Shown piece after piece: positions 49,971 through 59,040 of a stretch of DNA of 64,000 bases (position 1 is the stretch's first letter; every line of letters starts with the position of its first letter). The stretch covers positions 186,001 to 250,000 of the forward strand of contig CAVROT010000004.1 in the NCBI GenBank assembly GCA_963722905.1, written 5' to 3'. Source of the DNA: CAVROT01 sp963722905 (lineage in GTDB: Bacteria > Pseudomonadota > Alphaproteobacteria > Rhodobacterales > Rhodobacteraceae). The translations under genes were made by a program, and so were the position numbers. Under the pieces are notes generated by a model. It was not told the DNA's origin and did not search any database. It was given only the letters and a program-made list of their open reading frames with translations.

Positions 49971-51515
49971 ATGCCCTCCGATACAACCTGGATACCCGGA
50001 CTTGCGGCCATACCGGACCTGATCGCCGCCGACCCCGGCCTGCGGTCCCGGATATCTGCCGCCGACATCGCCGGCGGGATCGCTGGCGCCGAGGCGATGA
50101 ACGCTGTCATCGCCGCAGCCATCGACGCCACGGGGGCGAACCGCGACGGCCGCATAGACGGCGACGACGCGCGCGACATATCGGACTGGATCCGCGCCCG
50201 GGACAGCCGCTACGACGCCTTCGTCGACGGCCATGGCGACGACGCCGGCCGGATCGAGACCGGATTCCATCTGGTGCAGGGCGACGGCGCCAGCATCCGG
50301 TTCCAGGGCAAGACCTTCGTCGACGTGATCGCCGACGGTATCTACCACATCGGGTTCCGCTACGTCGGCAACCGCTTCGTGAACGAGGACGGGGATGCCA
50401 ACGCGACCGTCGACGACGTTGCGGGCTGGCTGAACTGGTTCGTGAACGGCCAGAACAGGGTCTACGGCACCGACGCGGCCGACACGCTCTACAGCGCCGT
50501 CTACAGCGACGCCGTGTCGGCCGCCGCCTCCGAGGCCTTCTCCGGCCGGGGCGGGAATGACGAAATCTGGGCGGGCGCGGGGGACGACACCGTCTGGGGC
50601 GGCGACGGCAACGACACGTCGTCGGGCGACGACGGGAACGACCTGATGAAGGGCGGCCGCGGCAACGACAGCTTCTACGGCGGCAACGGCTCGGACACGG
50701 TCGAGGGCAACGACGGCAACGACGTCATGGCCGGCGGCAGCGGCGACGACGTCGTCGACGGGGGCGCCGGGAACGACACCGTCGTCGGCCAGGACGGCGA
50801 CGACCTGGTATCGGGGGGCGACGGCGACGACCAGCTGGAGGGGAACTACGGCAACGATACGATGTCGGGCGGCACCGGCAGCGACACGCTCTGGGGGCAC
50901 GACGGCGCGGATGTGATGGACGGCGGCGACGGCAACGACACGCTTGGCGGCGGTGGCGGCAACGACACCATGATGGGCGGCTCGGGCCGGGACAAGCTGT
51001 GGGGCGATGCCGGCGACGACCTGATCGACGGCGGCTTCTGGAGCGACGAGCTGGGCGGCGGCACCGGCGACGACACCATCCTGGGCGACCGCGGCCACGA
51101 CCGGATCTTCGGTCAGGACGGGGACGACGTACTGGACGGCGGCGCCCACGACGACACGATCATGGGCCAGGAAGGGCGCGACATCTACATCGGCGGCACC
51201 GGTCGGGACCACCTGCTCGCCTGGGAGGACCGTCAGGTTGCCGACACCTTCGTCTTCCGGCCGGGCGACAGCGGCACGACCTCCGGCACCCGCGACGTAA
51301 TCGAGGGCTTCAAGAGCGGAACGGACACCATCGACCTCACGGCCTTCGGCGATCTCGACTGGCAGTCGGGCGGACGGTTCTCGGGCCGCGGCAACGCCGA
51401 GGTCCGGTTCGACGGCGACTACATCCTGATCGACGCCGACGGGAACGGCCGCGTGGACGAGGCGATCGAGCTGAAGTGGGTCAACAACGTGGCCGAGGGC
51501 GACTTCGTGCTCTGA
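49971..51515 (+). CDS. RTX calcium-binding repeat protein, type I secreted
   Basis: A 514-residue acidic protein. Residues about 190-415 hold some 20 RTX nonapeptides of the form GGxGNDxxx (GRGGNDEIWAG; GGDGNDTSSGDDGND; GGTGSDTLWGHDG), which fold as a calcium beta-roll. The C-terminal 90 residues (DTFVFRPGDSGTTSGTRDVI; FKSGTDTIDL; KWVNNVAEGDFVL) match the uncleaved type I secretion region. The N-terminal 180 residues have no enzyme motif but two Asp-rich loops (DATGANRDGRID; NEDGDANATVDD) like EF-hands or dockerins. GAAAGG lies eight bases before ATG 49971. It is on the strand opposite to the surrounding liv genes. No secretion ABC genes are nearby. Confidence 0.88.
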   Translation: MPSDTTWIPGLAAIPDLIAADPGLRSRISAADIAGGIAGAEAMNAVIAAAIDATGANRDGRIDGDDARDISDWIRARDSRYDAFVDGHGDDAGRIETGFHLVQGDGASIRFQGKTFVDVIADGIYHIGFRYVGNRFVNEDGDANATVDDVAGWLNWFVNGQNRVYGTDAADTLYSAVYSDAVSAAASEAFSGRGGNDEIWAGAGDDTVWGGDGNDTSSGDDGNDLMKGGRGNDSFYGGNGSDTVEGNDGNDVMAGGSGDDVVDGGAGNDTVVGQDGDDLVSGGDGDDQLEGNYGNDTMSGGTGSDTLWGHDGADVMDGGDGNDTLGGGGGNDTMMGGSGRDKLWGDAGDDLIDGGFWSDELGGGTGDDTILGDRGHDRIFGQDGDDVLDGGAHDDTIMGQEGRDIYIGGTGRDHLLAWEDRQVADTFVFRPGDSGTTSGTRDVIEGFKSGTDTIDLTAFGDLDWQSGGRFSGRGNAEVRFDGDYILIDADGNGRVDEAIELKWVNNVAEGDFVL

Positions 51516-51526
51516 CCGCTGCGCAA

Positions 51527-51563
51527 CGTCCGTGCCCGGCGCAGGACACGCCGGGCACGGACG
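51527..51563 (+). terminator. Strong 15-bp hairpin after the RTX gene
   Basis: CGTCCGTGCCCGGCG (51527-51541) pairs perfectly with CGCCGGGCACGGACG (51549-51563), loop CAGGACA, twelve bases after the RTX stop. No T tract, but the stem is the strongest in the window and lies between convergent genes. Confidence 0.7.
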
Positions 51564-51674
51564 GCAGGGCAGAACGATCCGGCCCCGGACGACCGACCCT
51601 TACGCCGCCGGGTTTCGTGGGACCCGCATCCCGGTGACACGTCATCGACAGGCCGGCCCTCAGCCGACCGGCCG

Positions 51675-52487
51675 TCAGTCGTGAGAGACGCCGAGGTAGG
51701 CATCGATCACCTGCGGGTCGTTGCGCACCTCGTCTGGCGTGCCGTCACCGATGAGGCGGCCGTAGTCCATCACCACGACGCGGTCCGACAGGTCCATCAC
51801 GACGCCCATGTCGTGCTCGATCAGCGCCACGGTGGTCCCGAACTCGTCGTTCACATCCAGGATATAGCGGCTCATGTCCTCTTTCTCCTCGACGTTCATG
51901 CCGGCCATCGGCTCATCGAGCAGCAGCAACTTCGGCTCGGCCGCCAGAGCGCGCGCCAGCTCCACCCGCTTCTTCAGCCCGTAGGGCAGCCGGCCGACGG
52001 GCGTCTTGCGGATCGCCTGGATCTCCAGAAAGTCTATGATCCGCTCCACCGCCTCGCGGTTCGCGACCTCCTCGCGCCGCGCGCGGCCCGCCCAGATCGC
52101 CTGCGCCAGCAGCCCGGCCCTCATCCGTGTCAGCCGCCCCGTCATGACGTTGTCCAGAACGCTCATCCCCTCGAAGAGCGCGATGTTCTGGAACGTCCGC
52201 GCGATCCCCTGCCGGGCGACCTGATAGGGCCGCATCGGCGCGCGCCTCTCGCCGCGGAACCAGACCTCCCCCTCCTGCGGCACATAGAATCCGGAGATGA
52301 CGTTCAGCATCGACGACTTGCCTGCCCCGTTCGGTCCGATGATGGCCCGGATCTCCCCCTCCAGAATGTCGAACGAGATGTCCCCGATCGCCTCCACCCC
52401 CCCGAACCGCAGGGTGATGTTTCGCATCTCCATGAGGGGGACGTCGGCGGGGCGGTCCCTACCGGACGGCGCAGCCTGCCCGTTCAT
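51675..52487 (-). CDS. livG: LivG-type ABC transporter ATPase
   Basis: A 270-residue branched-chain amino acid type ATPase (LivG branch). Walker A IIGPNGAGKSSMLNVISG (about residue 50), signature LPYGLKKRVELARALAAEPK (a YGLKKRVE variant of LSGG, usual for this cluster), Walker B LLLLDEPMAGM, and H-loop ALIEHDMGVVMDLSD. The C-terminal PQVIDAYLGVSHD is family-typical. AGGGGA precedes ATG 52487. It is downstream of the acyl-CoA synthetase gene (190 bases, with repeat copy D between) and separated from livH by the reversed RTX gene. Confidence 0.92.
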   Translation of the reverse strand: MNGQAAPSGRDRPADVPLMEMRNITLRFGGVEAIGDISFDILEGEIRAIIGPNGAGKSSMLNVISGFYVPQEGEVWFRGERRAPMRPYQVARQGIARTFQNIALFEGMSVLDNVMTGRLTRMRAGLLAQAIWAGRARREEVANREAVERIIDFLEIQAIRKTPVGRLPYGLKKRVELARALAAEPKLLLLDEPMAGMNVEEKEDMSRYILDVNDEFGTTVALIEHDMGVVMDLSDRVVVMDYGRLIGDGTPDEVRNDPQVIDAYLGVSHD

Positions 52488-52562
52488 CGTCCCCTGCCTT
52501 CCGACTGCCCGCGAACCGCGCATGGCCGTGCGTCTATCCGTGCCATGCCATCATCCTGTCGC

Positions 52563-52592
52563 AAATACTCCCCCCGGAGGTTCGCGTGTCCC
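52563..52592 (-). repeat. Dispersed repeat copy D, between acyl-CoA synthetase and livG
   Basis: On the minus strand it reads GAACCTCCGGGGGGAG then TATTTGCGACAGGATGA, the copy C type, with the hairpin core partly lost. It lies downstream of the acyl-CoA synthetase and upstream of livG. Confidence 0.55.
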
Positions 52593-52677
52593 CGGACGGC
52601 GCCCCCTGCCGGGAGGCCGCGACCACGGGACGGCGGGCGGGGCGAGGCCCGCAGGGGGAGCGCCGTCCGGCGTCCCC

Positions 52678-54648
52678 TCATTCCGCCGCCATCCTCTGCC
52701 CGTGCACCGGCACCACCTCGGCGTCCACGATCCGCAGCGTCGCCTTCAGCTTGCCCTTCCGGCCGTCCTCGTAGGTCACTTCGGTCTCGGTGTAGATCTC
52801 GTCCTTCCCGTCATAGAGCGCCGTGACCAGATCGGCGAACTTTTCGCCGATCACCGCGCGGCGGACCTTTCGGGTGCGGGTCAGCTCGCCGTCGTCGGCA
52901 TCGAGCTCCTTGTGGAGCACCAGGAAGCGGTGGATCTGGCAAGCCGACAGCATCGGGTCGGCGGCGACCGAGCGGTTCACCGCGCCCACGTGGTCGCGGA
53001 TCTGCGCGATCACCTGCGGGTGCTGGCTCAGCTCCTGATAGCTGGCATAGGCGATGGCGTTGCGCTCGGCCCAGTTGCCGACTGCGGCGAGGTCGATGTT
53101 GACGAAGGCGCAGCAGCGGTCGCGCCCCGCGCCGAACACGACCGCCTCGAGGATGTCGGCATAGAACTTCAGCTTGTTCTCGACGTATTTGGCGGCGAAG
53201 AGCGATCCGTCGGCCAGCTTGCCCACGTCCTTGGCGCGGTCGATGATGCGCAGATGCCCCGTCCCCTCCTCGACGAAGCCCGCGTCGCCCGTCGCCACCC
53301 AGCCCTCGGCATCCTTGGTCTTGGCCGTGCTCTCGGGGTTCTTGTAGTAGGCGACGAAGCTGCCGGGCGAGCGGTAGAAGACCTCGCCGTCTGCGCCGAT
53401 GCGCAGCTCCACGTCGGGCGACGGCACGCCCACGGTGTCCGACCGGACCTCGCCGTCGGGCTGCTGGGTGATGAACACCGACGCCTCGGTCTGCCCGTAG
53501 AGCTGCTTGAGGTTGATCCCCAGCGACCGGTAGAAGTCGAAGATCTCGGGACCGATGCTCTCGCCCGCGGTATAGCCCACGCGCACCCGGCTGAAGCCGA
53601 GCGTGTTCTTGAGCGGCCCGTAGATCACGACCTCTCCCAGGCGGTAGAGCATCCGGTCCAGCGCGCCCACCGGCCGTCCGTCCAGGATCGCCGGCCCGAC
53701 CCGCCGCGCCACCGACATGAAGCGGTGGAACAGCCACTTCTTGGCGCGGGTCGCGTCCTCCATGCGGATCGTCACGTCTGTCAGCTGGCCTTCGAACACC
53801 CGGGGCGGCGCGAAGTAGTAGGTCGGCCCGATCTCGCGCAGGTCGTGCATCATGGTCGTGTCGCTCTCGGGGCAGTTCACGCAGAACCCCGCCCAATAGG
53901 CCTGCCCGACCGAGAAGATGAAGTCTCCCACCCAGGCCATCGGCAGGTAGGCGAGGATCTCGTCGCTGGCGCGCAGGCGATCGAAGTCGCAGGTGTTGCG
54001 CGACGTCACGACGATGTTGCGGTTCGACAGGACCACGCCCTTGGGCCGCCCCGTGGTGCCCGAGGTGTAGAGCATCACGCAGGTATCGGCCGGGCCCAGC
54101 GCCGCGGTGCGGGCGTCCAGCTCGGCCAGGCGGCCGCTGCGCGCCTTCCGGCCCGCCGCCTGCATGTCGGCGTAGGAGGTAAGGGCCGCGTGGTCGTAGC
54201 GGCGCAGGCCGCGCCCGTCCAGGTAGACCACGGCGCGCAGCGCCGGCAGACCGTCGTAGCCGGGCGTCCTGCGGGCCTCCGCGATCTTGTCCACCTGTTC
54301 CTGATCGCCGGCGATGGCGAAGGTGGCGCCGCTGTGGTCCATCGCATAGGCGATCTCGTCCGCCGCGGCATCCTGGTAAAGCGGCACCGGAATCGCCCCC
54401 GCGCGCATCGCGGCGACCATCGCCCAGTACATCGCAGGGCGGTTGCGGCCCGATATGGCGACATGCTCCCCGGCTTTCAGGCCCGCGTCGATGAGCCCCA
54501 GCGCCAACGCCTCGATCTCCTCGTCGGCCTCGGCCCAGGTCCAGGACTGCCAGATACCGAATTCCTTCTCGCGGTAGGCCGTGCGGTCGCCGCGCTGCGC
54601 CACGTTGCGCGCCAGCAACGCCGGGATAGAGGTCGGCAGATCGTCCAC
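52678..54648 (-). CDS. Long-chain acyl-CoA synthetase-like AMP-binding protein
   Basis: A 656-residue ANL-superfamily ligase. The P-loop motif is MLYTSGTTGRPKGVVLSNRN, then QLYGQTEASVFITQQPDG (A5), GWVATGDAGFVEEG (A7) and the hinge IDRAKDVGKLADGSLFAA, with a long cap as in long-chain acyl-CoA synthetases (AAE type). It activates an organic acid brought in by the adjoining transporter (inference). GTG 54648 is chosen because GGGAGG lies six bases upstream; an ATG further up (54744) has no ribosome site. It is the first gene of the liv-type operon. Confidence 0.9.
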   Translation of the reverse strand: MDDLPTSIPALLARNVAQRGDRTAYREKEFGIWQSWTWAEADEEIEALALGLIDAGLKAGEHVAISGRNRPAMYWAMVAAMRAGAIPVPLYQDAAADEIAYAMDHSGATFAIAGDQEQVDKIAEARRTPGYDGLPALRAVVYLDGRGLRRYDHAALTSYADMQAAGRKARSGRLAELDARTAALGPADTCVMLYTSGTTGRPKGVVLSNRNIVVTSRNTCDFDRLRASDEILAYLPMAWVGDFIFSVGQAYWAGFCVNCPESDTTMMHDLREIGPTYYFAPPRVFEGQLTDVTIRMEDATRAKKWLFHRFMSVARRVGPAILDGRPVGALDRMLYRLGEVVIYGPLKNTLGFSRVRVGYTAGESIGPEIFDFYRSLGINLKQLYGQTEASVFITQQPDGEVRSDTVGVPSPDVELRIGADGEVFYRSPGSFVAYYKNPESTAKTKDAEGWVATGDAGFVEEGTGHLRIIDRAKDVGKLADGSLFAAKYVENKLKFYADILEAVVFGAGRDRCCAFVNIDLAAVGNWAERNAIAYASYQELSQHPQVIAQIRDHVGAVNRSVAADPMLSACQIHRFLVLHKELDADDGELTRTRKVRRAVIGEKFADLVTALYDGKDEIYTETEVTYEDGRKGKLKATLRIVDAEVVPVHGQRMAAE

Positions 54649-54654
54649 GCGGAT

Positions 54655-54660
54655 CCTCCC
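54655..54660 (-). promoter_or_regulatory. Ribosome binding site GGGAGG deciding a GTG start
   Basis: GGGAGG is six bases before GTG 54648 of the acyl-CoA synthetase gene and fixes that start over longer alternatives. Confidence 0.65.
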
Positions 54661-54856
54661 CTTCGTCCGCTGTCCCGCGGATCGTATCGGTCCGCCTACC
54701 CTGATCGGTTTTGCGTCCGGGTCAACCGGATCGCGCTCGCCCATCTTCACGGCGCATCGCACCCACTGTCTGGCGCAGGCGCGACCGACCGGCAGGACGT
54801 CGCATGCGCATCGTTGCCGCCCCGGATACGCATGAACGGGATACCCCCGGCATGAC

Positions 54857-54888
54857 AAAGGGGGCCGGCATCGCTGCCCGCCCCCTTT
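54857..54888 (-). terminator. Hairpin terminator after the DUF481-like gene
   Basis: AAAGGGGGC and GCCCCCTTT (54857-54865 with 54880-54888) form a nine-pair stem with a 14-base loop, 35 bases after the stop on the minus strand. The 3' arm ends in TTT. Confidence 0.6.
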
Positions 54889-54923
54889 CCGGAATCGTAG
54901 CCGATGGTGCCCGAAGGCGCCGA

Positions 54924-55826
54924 TCAGTTGAAGTTGTAGACCAGCGACACGCCGAACAGGTGGTCGGTGCTGTCTTCGCCCGGCGCGGGATCGGTGTGAT
55001 ACTCGGTCTGAAGGCTGGTGCGCAGCGCCAGCTTGTCGCTCATCGCCAGGTTCATGGCCGCGTCGTTGAAGAGCACGGTATCGCTGTCCGAATAGATGAC
55101 GTCGGTGTCCAGCGTCACGAAGATCGTCGGGGTGATCTGGCTGGCGTAGTTGGACGATACGGCGAAGGCGGCCTCGTTCAGGTCGTCGATCTCGTCGGTC
55201 AGCTCGTCGAAGTCGGAGAACCGGTAGCCGGGACCGGCCTGCACCGACCACTGGGTCGTCGCATCCGAGACGATGCGGTAGCCCGCGCCGAAGCCAAGGA
55301 ACGAATCGTTGCGTCGCTGGACGTCGGTGTCGATCAGGTCGCTGCCGTCATACGAGCCCTGCAGCTTGGCGAAGCCATAGATGACGGGGGTGAAGTCCCG
55401 CGTGTACTGGAAGCTGTAGAGCAGGTAGTCGGTGTCGGTCTCGTAGTCGCCGTCGCCGTTCTTGGAGCGGCCGTACGAGTAGTTCAGCCCCATGTCGTAG
55501 CCGTTGACGCCGTCGAAATAGCCGAAGTTCGCACCGAAGCCGATGCTGCCCGCGTCGTTGTTTCCGGTGCTGGCGATGCCACGGAACGCCAGCGACCCAT
55601 CGAAGCCGGTGGTGCGGCCGACGTTGCCCGCGCGGTCGAGGTTGCGGCGGGCGTCGTTCTGAATCTCGGTCTCGAGGTCCTGGTTCAGGGTCTCGACGTT
55701 GTTGGTGTTGCCGAAACCCGTGCCGGCGACGCCGAGGGCGGTCGACTGGGCAGAGGCGGCGCCGGCGGCGATGGCAGCGGCGGCGGCGGCAACGAGGAAG
55801 GTTGTGGTCTTGGCAGCTATGGTCAC
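54924..55826 (-). CDS. DUF481-type outer membrane beta-barrel protein
   Basis: A 300-residue exported protein. GTG 55826 (TIAAKTTTFLVAAAAAAIAA) starts the signal peptide, cleaved near ASAQS; AAAGGA lies eight bases upstream. The body has the strand pattern of DUF481 (YdiY-like) barrels: GSLAFRGIASTGNNDAGSIG, YSFQYTRDFTPVIYGFAK, SFLGFGAGYRIV and the C-terminal FGVSLVYNFN, whose final Phe-x-Asn is a barrel terminus. Salt-induced in some proteobacteria (DUF481), unproven here. It has its own terminator and an upstream palindrome; monocistronic. Confidence 0.85.
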   Translation of the reverse strand: MTIAAKTTTFLVAAAAAAIAAGAASAQSTALGVAGTGFGNTNNVETLNQDLETEIQNDARRNLDRAGNVGRTTGFDGSLAFRGIASTGNNDAGSIGFGANFGYFDGVNGYDMGLNYSYGRSKNGDGDYETDTDYLLYSFQYTRDFTPVIYGFAKLQGSYDGSDLIDTDVQRRNDSFLGFGAGYRIVSDATTQWSVQAGPGYRFSDFDELTDEIDDLNEAAFAVSSNYASQITPTIFVTLDTDVIYSDSDTVLFNDAAMNLAMSDKLALRTSLQTEYHTDPAPGEDSTDHLFGVSLVYNFN

Positions 55827-55908
55827 GTCATGTCCTTTCAGTGCGAACGGCGCAGGGCCCCCGCGTCGTAGGCCGATATGCGCTATTTCATCCGGGAATC
55901 GCAAGGGT

Positions 55909-55924
55909 TGAACCGTATGGTTCA
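55909..55924. promoter_or_regulatory. Palindrome TGAACC-N4-GGTTCA upstream of the DUF481-like gene
   Basis: A perfect six-base inverted repeat, TGAACC (55909-55914) and GGTTCA (55919-55924), spacer GTAT, about 83 bases upstream of the GTG. It is operator-like; the regulator is unknown. Confidence 0.35.
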
Positions 55925-56089
55925 CCATAACGAGGACCGGCTGCGGTTGCGCTGCAACAGCGGCCACATGCCGCCGATGCGCGATCCACGATTTGTTCAG
56001 GAAATGCCAGATCGAGGCGAATGAACGTAGATGTGAACTCATCGTCGGTTGAAGAGATGGAACGATTGCCCCTTCGGCGCCGACCGCGG

Positions 56090-58849
56090 TCATTCGGCGG
56101 CGACGGCCATCGCGGGTTCGGCCCTGACGGCACAGAACTTGAACTCGGGGATCTTGCCGAAAGGGTCGATCGCCGGGTTCGTGAGAAGGTTCGCGGCCGC
56201 CTCGACGTAGGCGAAGGGCAGGAACACCATGTCGGGCGCGACGGCGCGGTCGGCGCGTGCCATCACCTCGACGGACCCGCGCCGCGTGGTAAGTTTCAGC
56301 ATGCCGCCGGGTGCGACGCCCAATGCGCGCAGCGTCGCTGGATGCAGCGAACAGTTCGCCTGCGGTTCGACCGCGTCCAGCACTTTGGACCGGCGGGTCA
56401 TCGACCCGGTGTGCCAGTGCTCCAGCTGCCGGCCAGTCGTCAGGATCATTGGGTAGTCGGCATCCGGCACCTCGTCGGGCGGCACGACAGACGCGGGCGT
56501 GAACCGCGCCCGGCCGCCGGGCCGCGGGAACCCCTCGGCGAACACTATGGCCTGCCCCGGGTCCTCGGGCGTCAGGGACGGGTAGGTCACGGCGCCCTCG
56601 GTCTCCAGACGGTCCCACGTGATGTTGTCCAGCGACGCCATGTTGCGCTTCATCTCGGCAAAGACCTCTTCAGGGCCGGCATAGTCCCACGGCAGACCCA
56701 GACGGCGCGCCAGCTCCTGCTCGATCCACCAGTCGGCCCGCGCCTCTCCGGGCGGCGGCACGGCCGGACGGCCCATCTGGACCTGCCGGTTGGTGTTCGT
56801 CACCGTCCCCGACTTCTCGGCGAAGGCCGCCGCCGGCAGGATCACGTCGGCGAACATCGCCGTCTCGGTCAGGAAGATGTCCTGCACGACGAGGTGGTCG
56901 AGCCTGGCCAGAGCCTCGCGCGCATGGCCCACGTCCGGGTCCGACATCGCCGGGTTCTCGCCCAGGACGTACATGCCCTTGATGTCGCCCGCATGCACGG
57001 CATCGAGGATCTCGGTCACGGTCAGGCCCTTCTGAGCGCTGAAGTCGTCGGACCCCCAGACCTCGGTGAAGGCGCGGCGCACGCCGTCGTCGGTCACGGT
57101 GCGATAGTCCGGCAGGAACATCGGGATCAGCCCCGCGTCGGATGCGCCCTGCACGTTGTTCTGCCCCCGCAGCGGATGCAGCCCCGCCCCCGGCCGACCC
57201 ACCTGCCCCGTCATCAGCGCCAGACTGATGAGGCAACGCGAGTTGTCGGTGCCATGGACGTGCTGGCTGATCCCCATGCCCCAGAAGATCATCGCCGCGC
57301 GCGCGCCGGCGAAGGTGCGCGCCACGTCGCGGATCACCTCCGCGTCGATGCCGGTCAGCGGCGCCATCTTCTCGGGCGAGAAACCTGCCAGATGGTCCTT
57401 CTGGGCCGCGAAGTTCTCGGTGTAGCCCTCGACGTACTGCCGGTCGACGAGGCCCTCGTCGACGATGACGTGCATGATCGCGTTCAGCAGCGCCACGTCG
57501 CTGCCCGGGCGGAACTGAAGCATGTGCGACGCGTGCCGCCGCAGGCCCACTCCGCGCGGGTCCATGACGATCAGCTTGCCGCCGCGCTTTGCGAACTGCT
57601 TGAAGTAGGTGGCGGCGACGGGGTGGTTCTCGACCGGATTGGCGCCGATGACGATGGCCACGTCCGAATGCTCGATCTGGTTGAAGGTCGCGGTCACGGC
57701 GCCGCTCCCGACGTTCTCCAGCAGCGCGGCGACGGACGAGGCGTGACAGAGCCGGGTGCAATGGTCGACGTTGTTGTGGCCGAACCCCTCGCGGATGAGG
57801 CGCTGGAAGAGGTAGGCCTCTTCGTTGGTGCACTTGGCGCTGCCGAAGCCGGCGATCTCGCGGCCGCGCCCGCGCATCCCCGCGGCGGCGACGTCCAGCG
57901 CCTCGTCCCAGGACGCCTCGCGAAAATGGGTCAGCGGGTCGGCGGGGTCCATGACCATCGTCTTGGGGGCGCCCGCGCGGCGGATCAGCGGGCGCGTCAG
58001 CCGGTGGCCGTGGTGGATGTAGTCGAAGCCGAAGCGCCCCTTGACGCAGAGCCGCCCCTCGTTCGCCGGGCCGTCGATCCCCTCCACGTGGGCGATGCGG
58101 CCGCCCTTGACCTGCAGCGACACCTGGCAGCCGACGCCGCAGAACGGGCAGACCGATTTCACCTCGCCGTCCACGTCGGAAAGGTCTCCGCGCTGCGCGT
58201 CGTCCAGCATCGCGGCGGGCATCAGCGCGCCGGTGGGGCAGGCCTGCACGCATTCGCCGCAGGCGACACAGGTGCTGGCGCCCATCGGGTCGGCCATGTC
58301 GAAGACAGGCCAGCTGTCGTGCCCGCGCCCCGCCATCCCGATCACGTCGTTCACCTGAACCTCGCGGCAGGCCCGGACGCAGAGGCCGCACTGGATGCAG
58401 GCGTCGAGGTTCACGCGCATCGCGACATGGCTGTCGTCCAGCAGCGGCACCCGGTCCCGCTCCATCGCCGGCAGGCGGCTGTCCGCGACCCCCTGCTCGG
58501 CCGCCACAGCGCGCAGATGCGACGACCGGTCGTGCGCGTCGGCCTCGGCCGGCTGATCGGCCATCAGCATCTCGACCACCATGCGGCGCGCTTGAGCCTC
58601 GCGCGGCTGGGCCGTGGTGACGACCATCCCCTCGGACGGCGCGCGCACGCAGGAGGCCGCCAGCACCCGCTCACCCTCGACGGCGACCATGCAGGCGCGG
58701 CAGTTGCCGTCGGGCCGGTATCCCTTGGCGGGCTTGTGGCACAGATGCGGCAGCGTCGTGCCGCGGGCGTGGGCCACGTCCCAGATCGACTGGCCCGGCC
58801 GCGCCTCGGCGGGCTGTCCGTCCAGTGTGAAGTGGATCGTCTCGGCCAT
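56090..58849 (-). CDS. fdhF: Formate dehydrogenase alpha subunit, cytosolic FdsA/FdhF type
   Basis: A 919-residue cytosolic molybdopterin enzyme. A 2Fe-2S ferredoxin-like domain (CHKPAKGYRPDGNCRAC, residues about 37-53), 4Fe-4S motifs CIQCGLCVRACREVQ (about 155) and CVACGECVQACPTGA (about 200), then the catalytic 4Fe-4S CPFCGVGCQVSLQ (about 236). The metal ligand is cysteine in CTRLCHASSVAALL (about Cys368). This is the layout of the NAD-linked FdsA alpha subunit. The fdsG/fdsB flavin and thioredoxin-like partners and fdhD are absent beside it. GGGAGA precedes ATG 58849. Flanked by a DUF481-like gene and a frameshifted SDR, so it is a lone catalytic subunit here. Confidence 0.92.
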   Translation of the reverse strand: MAETIHFTLDGQPAEARPGQSIWDVAHARGTTLPHLCHKPAKGYRPDGNCRACMVAVEGERVLAASCVRAPSEGMVVTTAQPREAQARRMVVEMLMADQPAEADAHDRSSHLRAVAAEQGVADSRLPAMERDRVPLLDDSHVAMRVNLDACIQCGLCVRACREVQVNDVIGMAGRGHDSWPVFDMADPMGASTCVACGECVQACPTGALMPAAMLDDAQRGDLSDVDGEVKSVCPFCGVGCQVSLQVKGGRIAHVEGIDGPANEGRLCVKGRFGFDYIHHGHRLTRPLIRRAGAPKTMVMDPADPLTHFREASWDEALDVAAAGMRGRGREIAGFGSAKCTNEEAYLFQRLIREGFGHNNVDHCTRLCHASSVAALLENVGSGAVTATFNQIEHSDVAIVIGANPVENHPVAATYFKQFAKRGGKLIVMDPRGVGLRRHASHMLQFRPGSDVALLNAIMHVIVDEGLVDRQYVEGYTENFAAQKDHLAGFSPEKMAPLTGIDAEVIRDVARTFAGARAAMIFWGMGISQHVHGTDNSRCLISLALMTGQVGRPGAGLHPLRGQNNVQGASDAGLIPMFLPDYRTVTDDGVRRAFTEVWGSDDFSAQKGLTVTEILDAVHAGDIKGMYVLGENPAMSDPDVGHAREALARLDHLVVQDIFLTETAMFADVILPAAAFAEKSGTVTNTNRQVQMGRPAVPPPGEARADWWIEQELARRLGLPWDYAGPEEVFAEMKRNMASLDNITWDRLETEGAVTYPSLTPEDPGQAIVFAEGFPRPGGRARFTPASVVPPDEVPDADYPMILTTGRQLEHWHTGSMTRRSKVLDAVEPQANCSLHPATLRALGVAPGGMLKLTTRRGSVEVMARADRAVAPDMVFLPFAYVEAAANLLTNPAIDPFGKIPEFKFCAVRAEPAMAVAAE

Positions 58850-59040
58850 CGCCGTTCTCCCGTCGTGCGGCACCGGTGCCCGCGGCCCGTGGGGCGGGGC
58901 GACCGACCCGTACCGCATGGCGCGGCCCCCACGGGGCGACGCCGCACCCTGCCCGCCCCTTAGACGACGAACGCCCGCCCTCGCCCCCGCCCGATGGCGA
59001 CCCGCCAGCGCCCGTTTGCGCCACGCGCGGGCGCGCCCGC

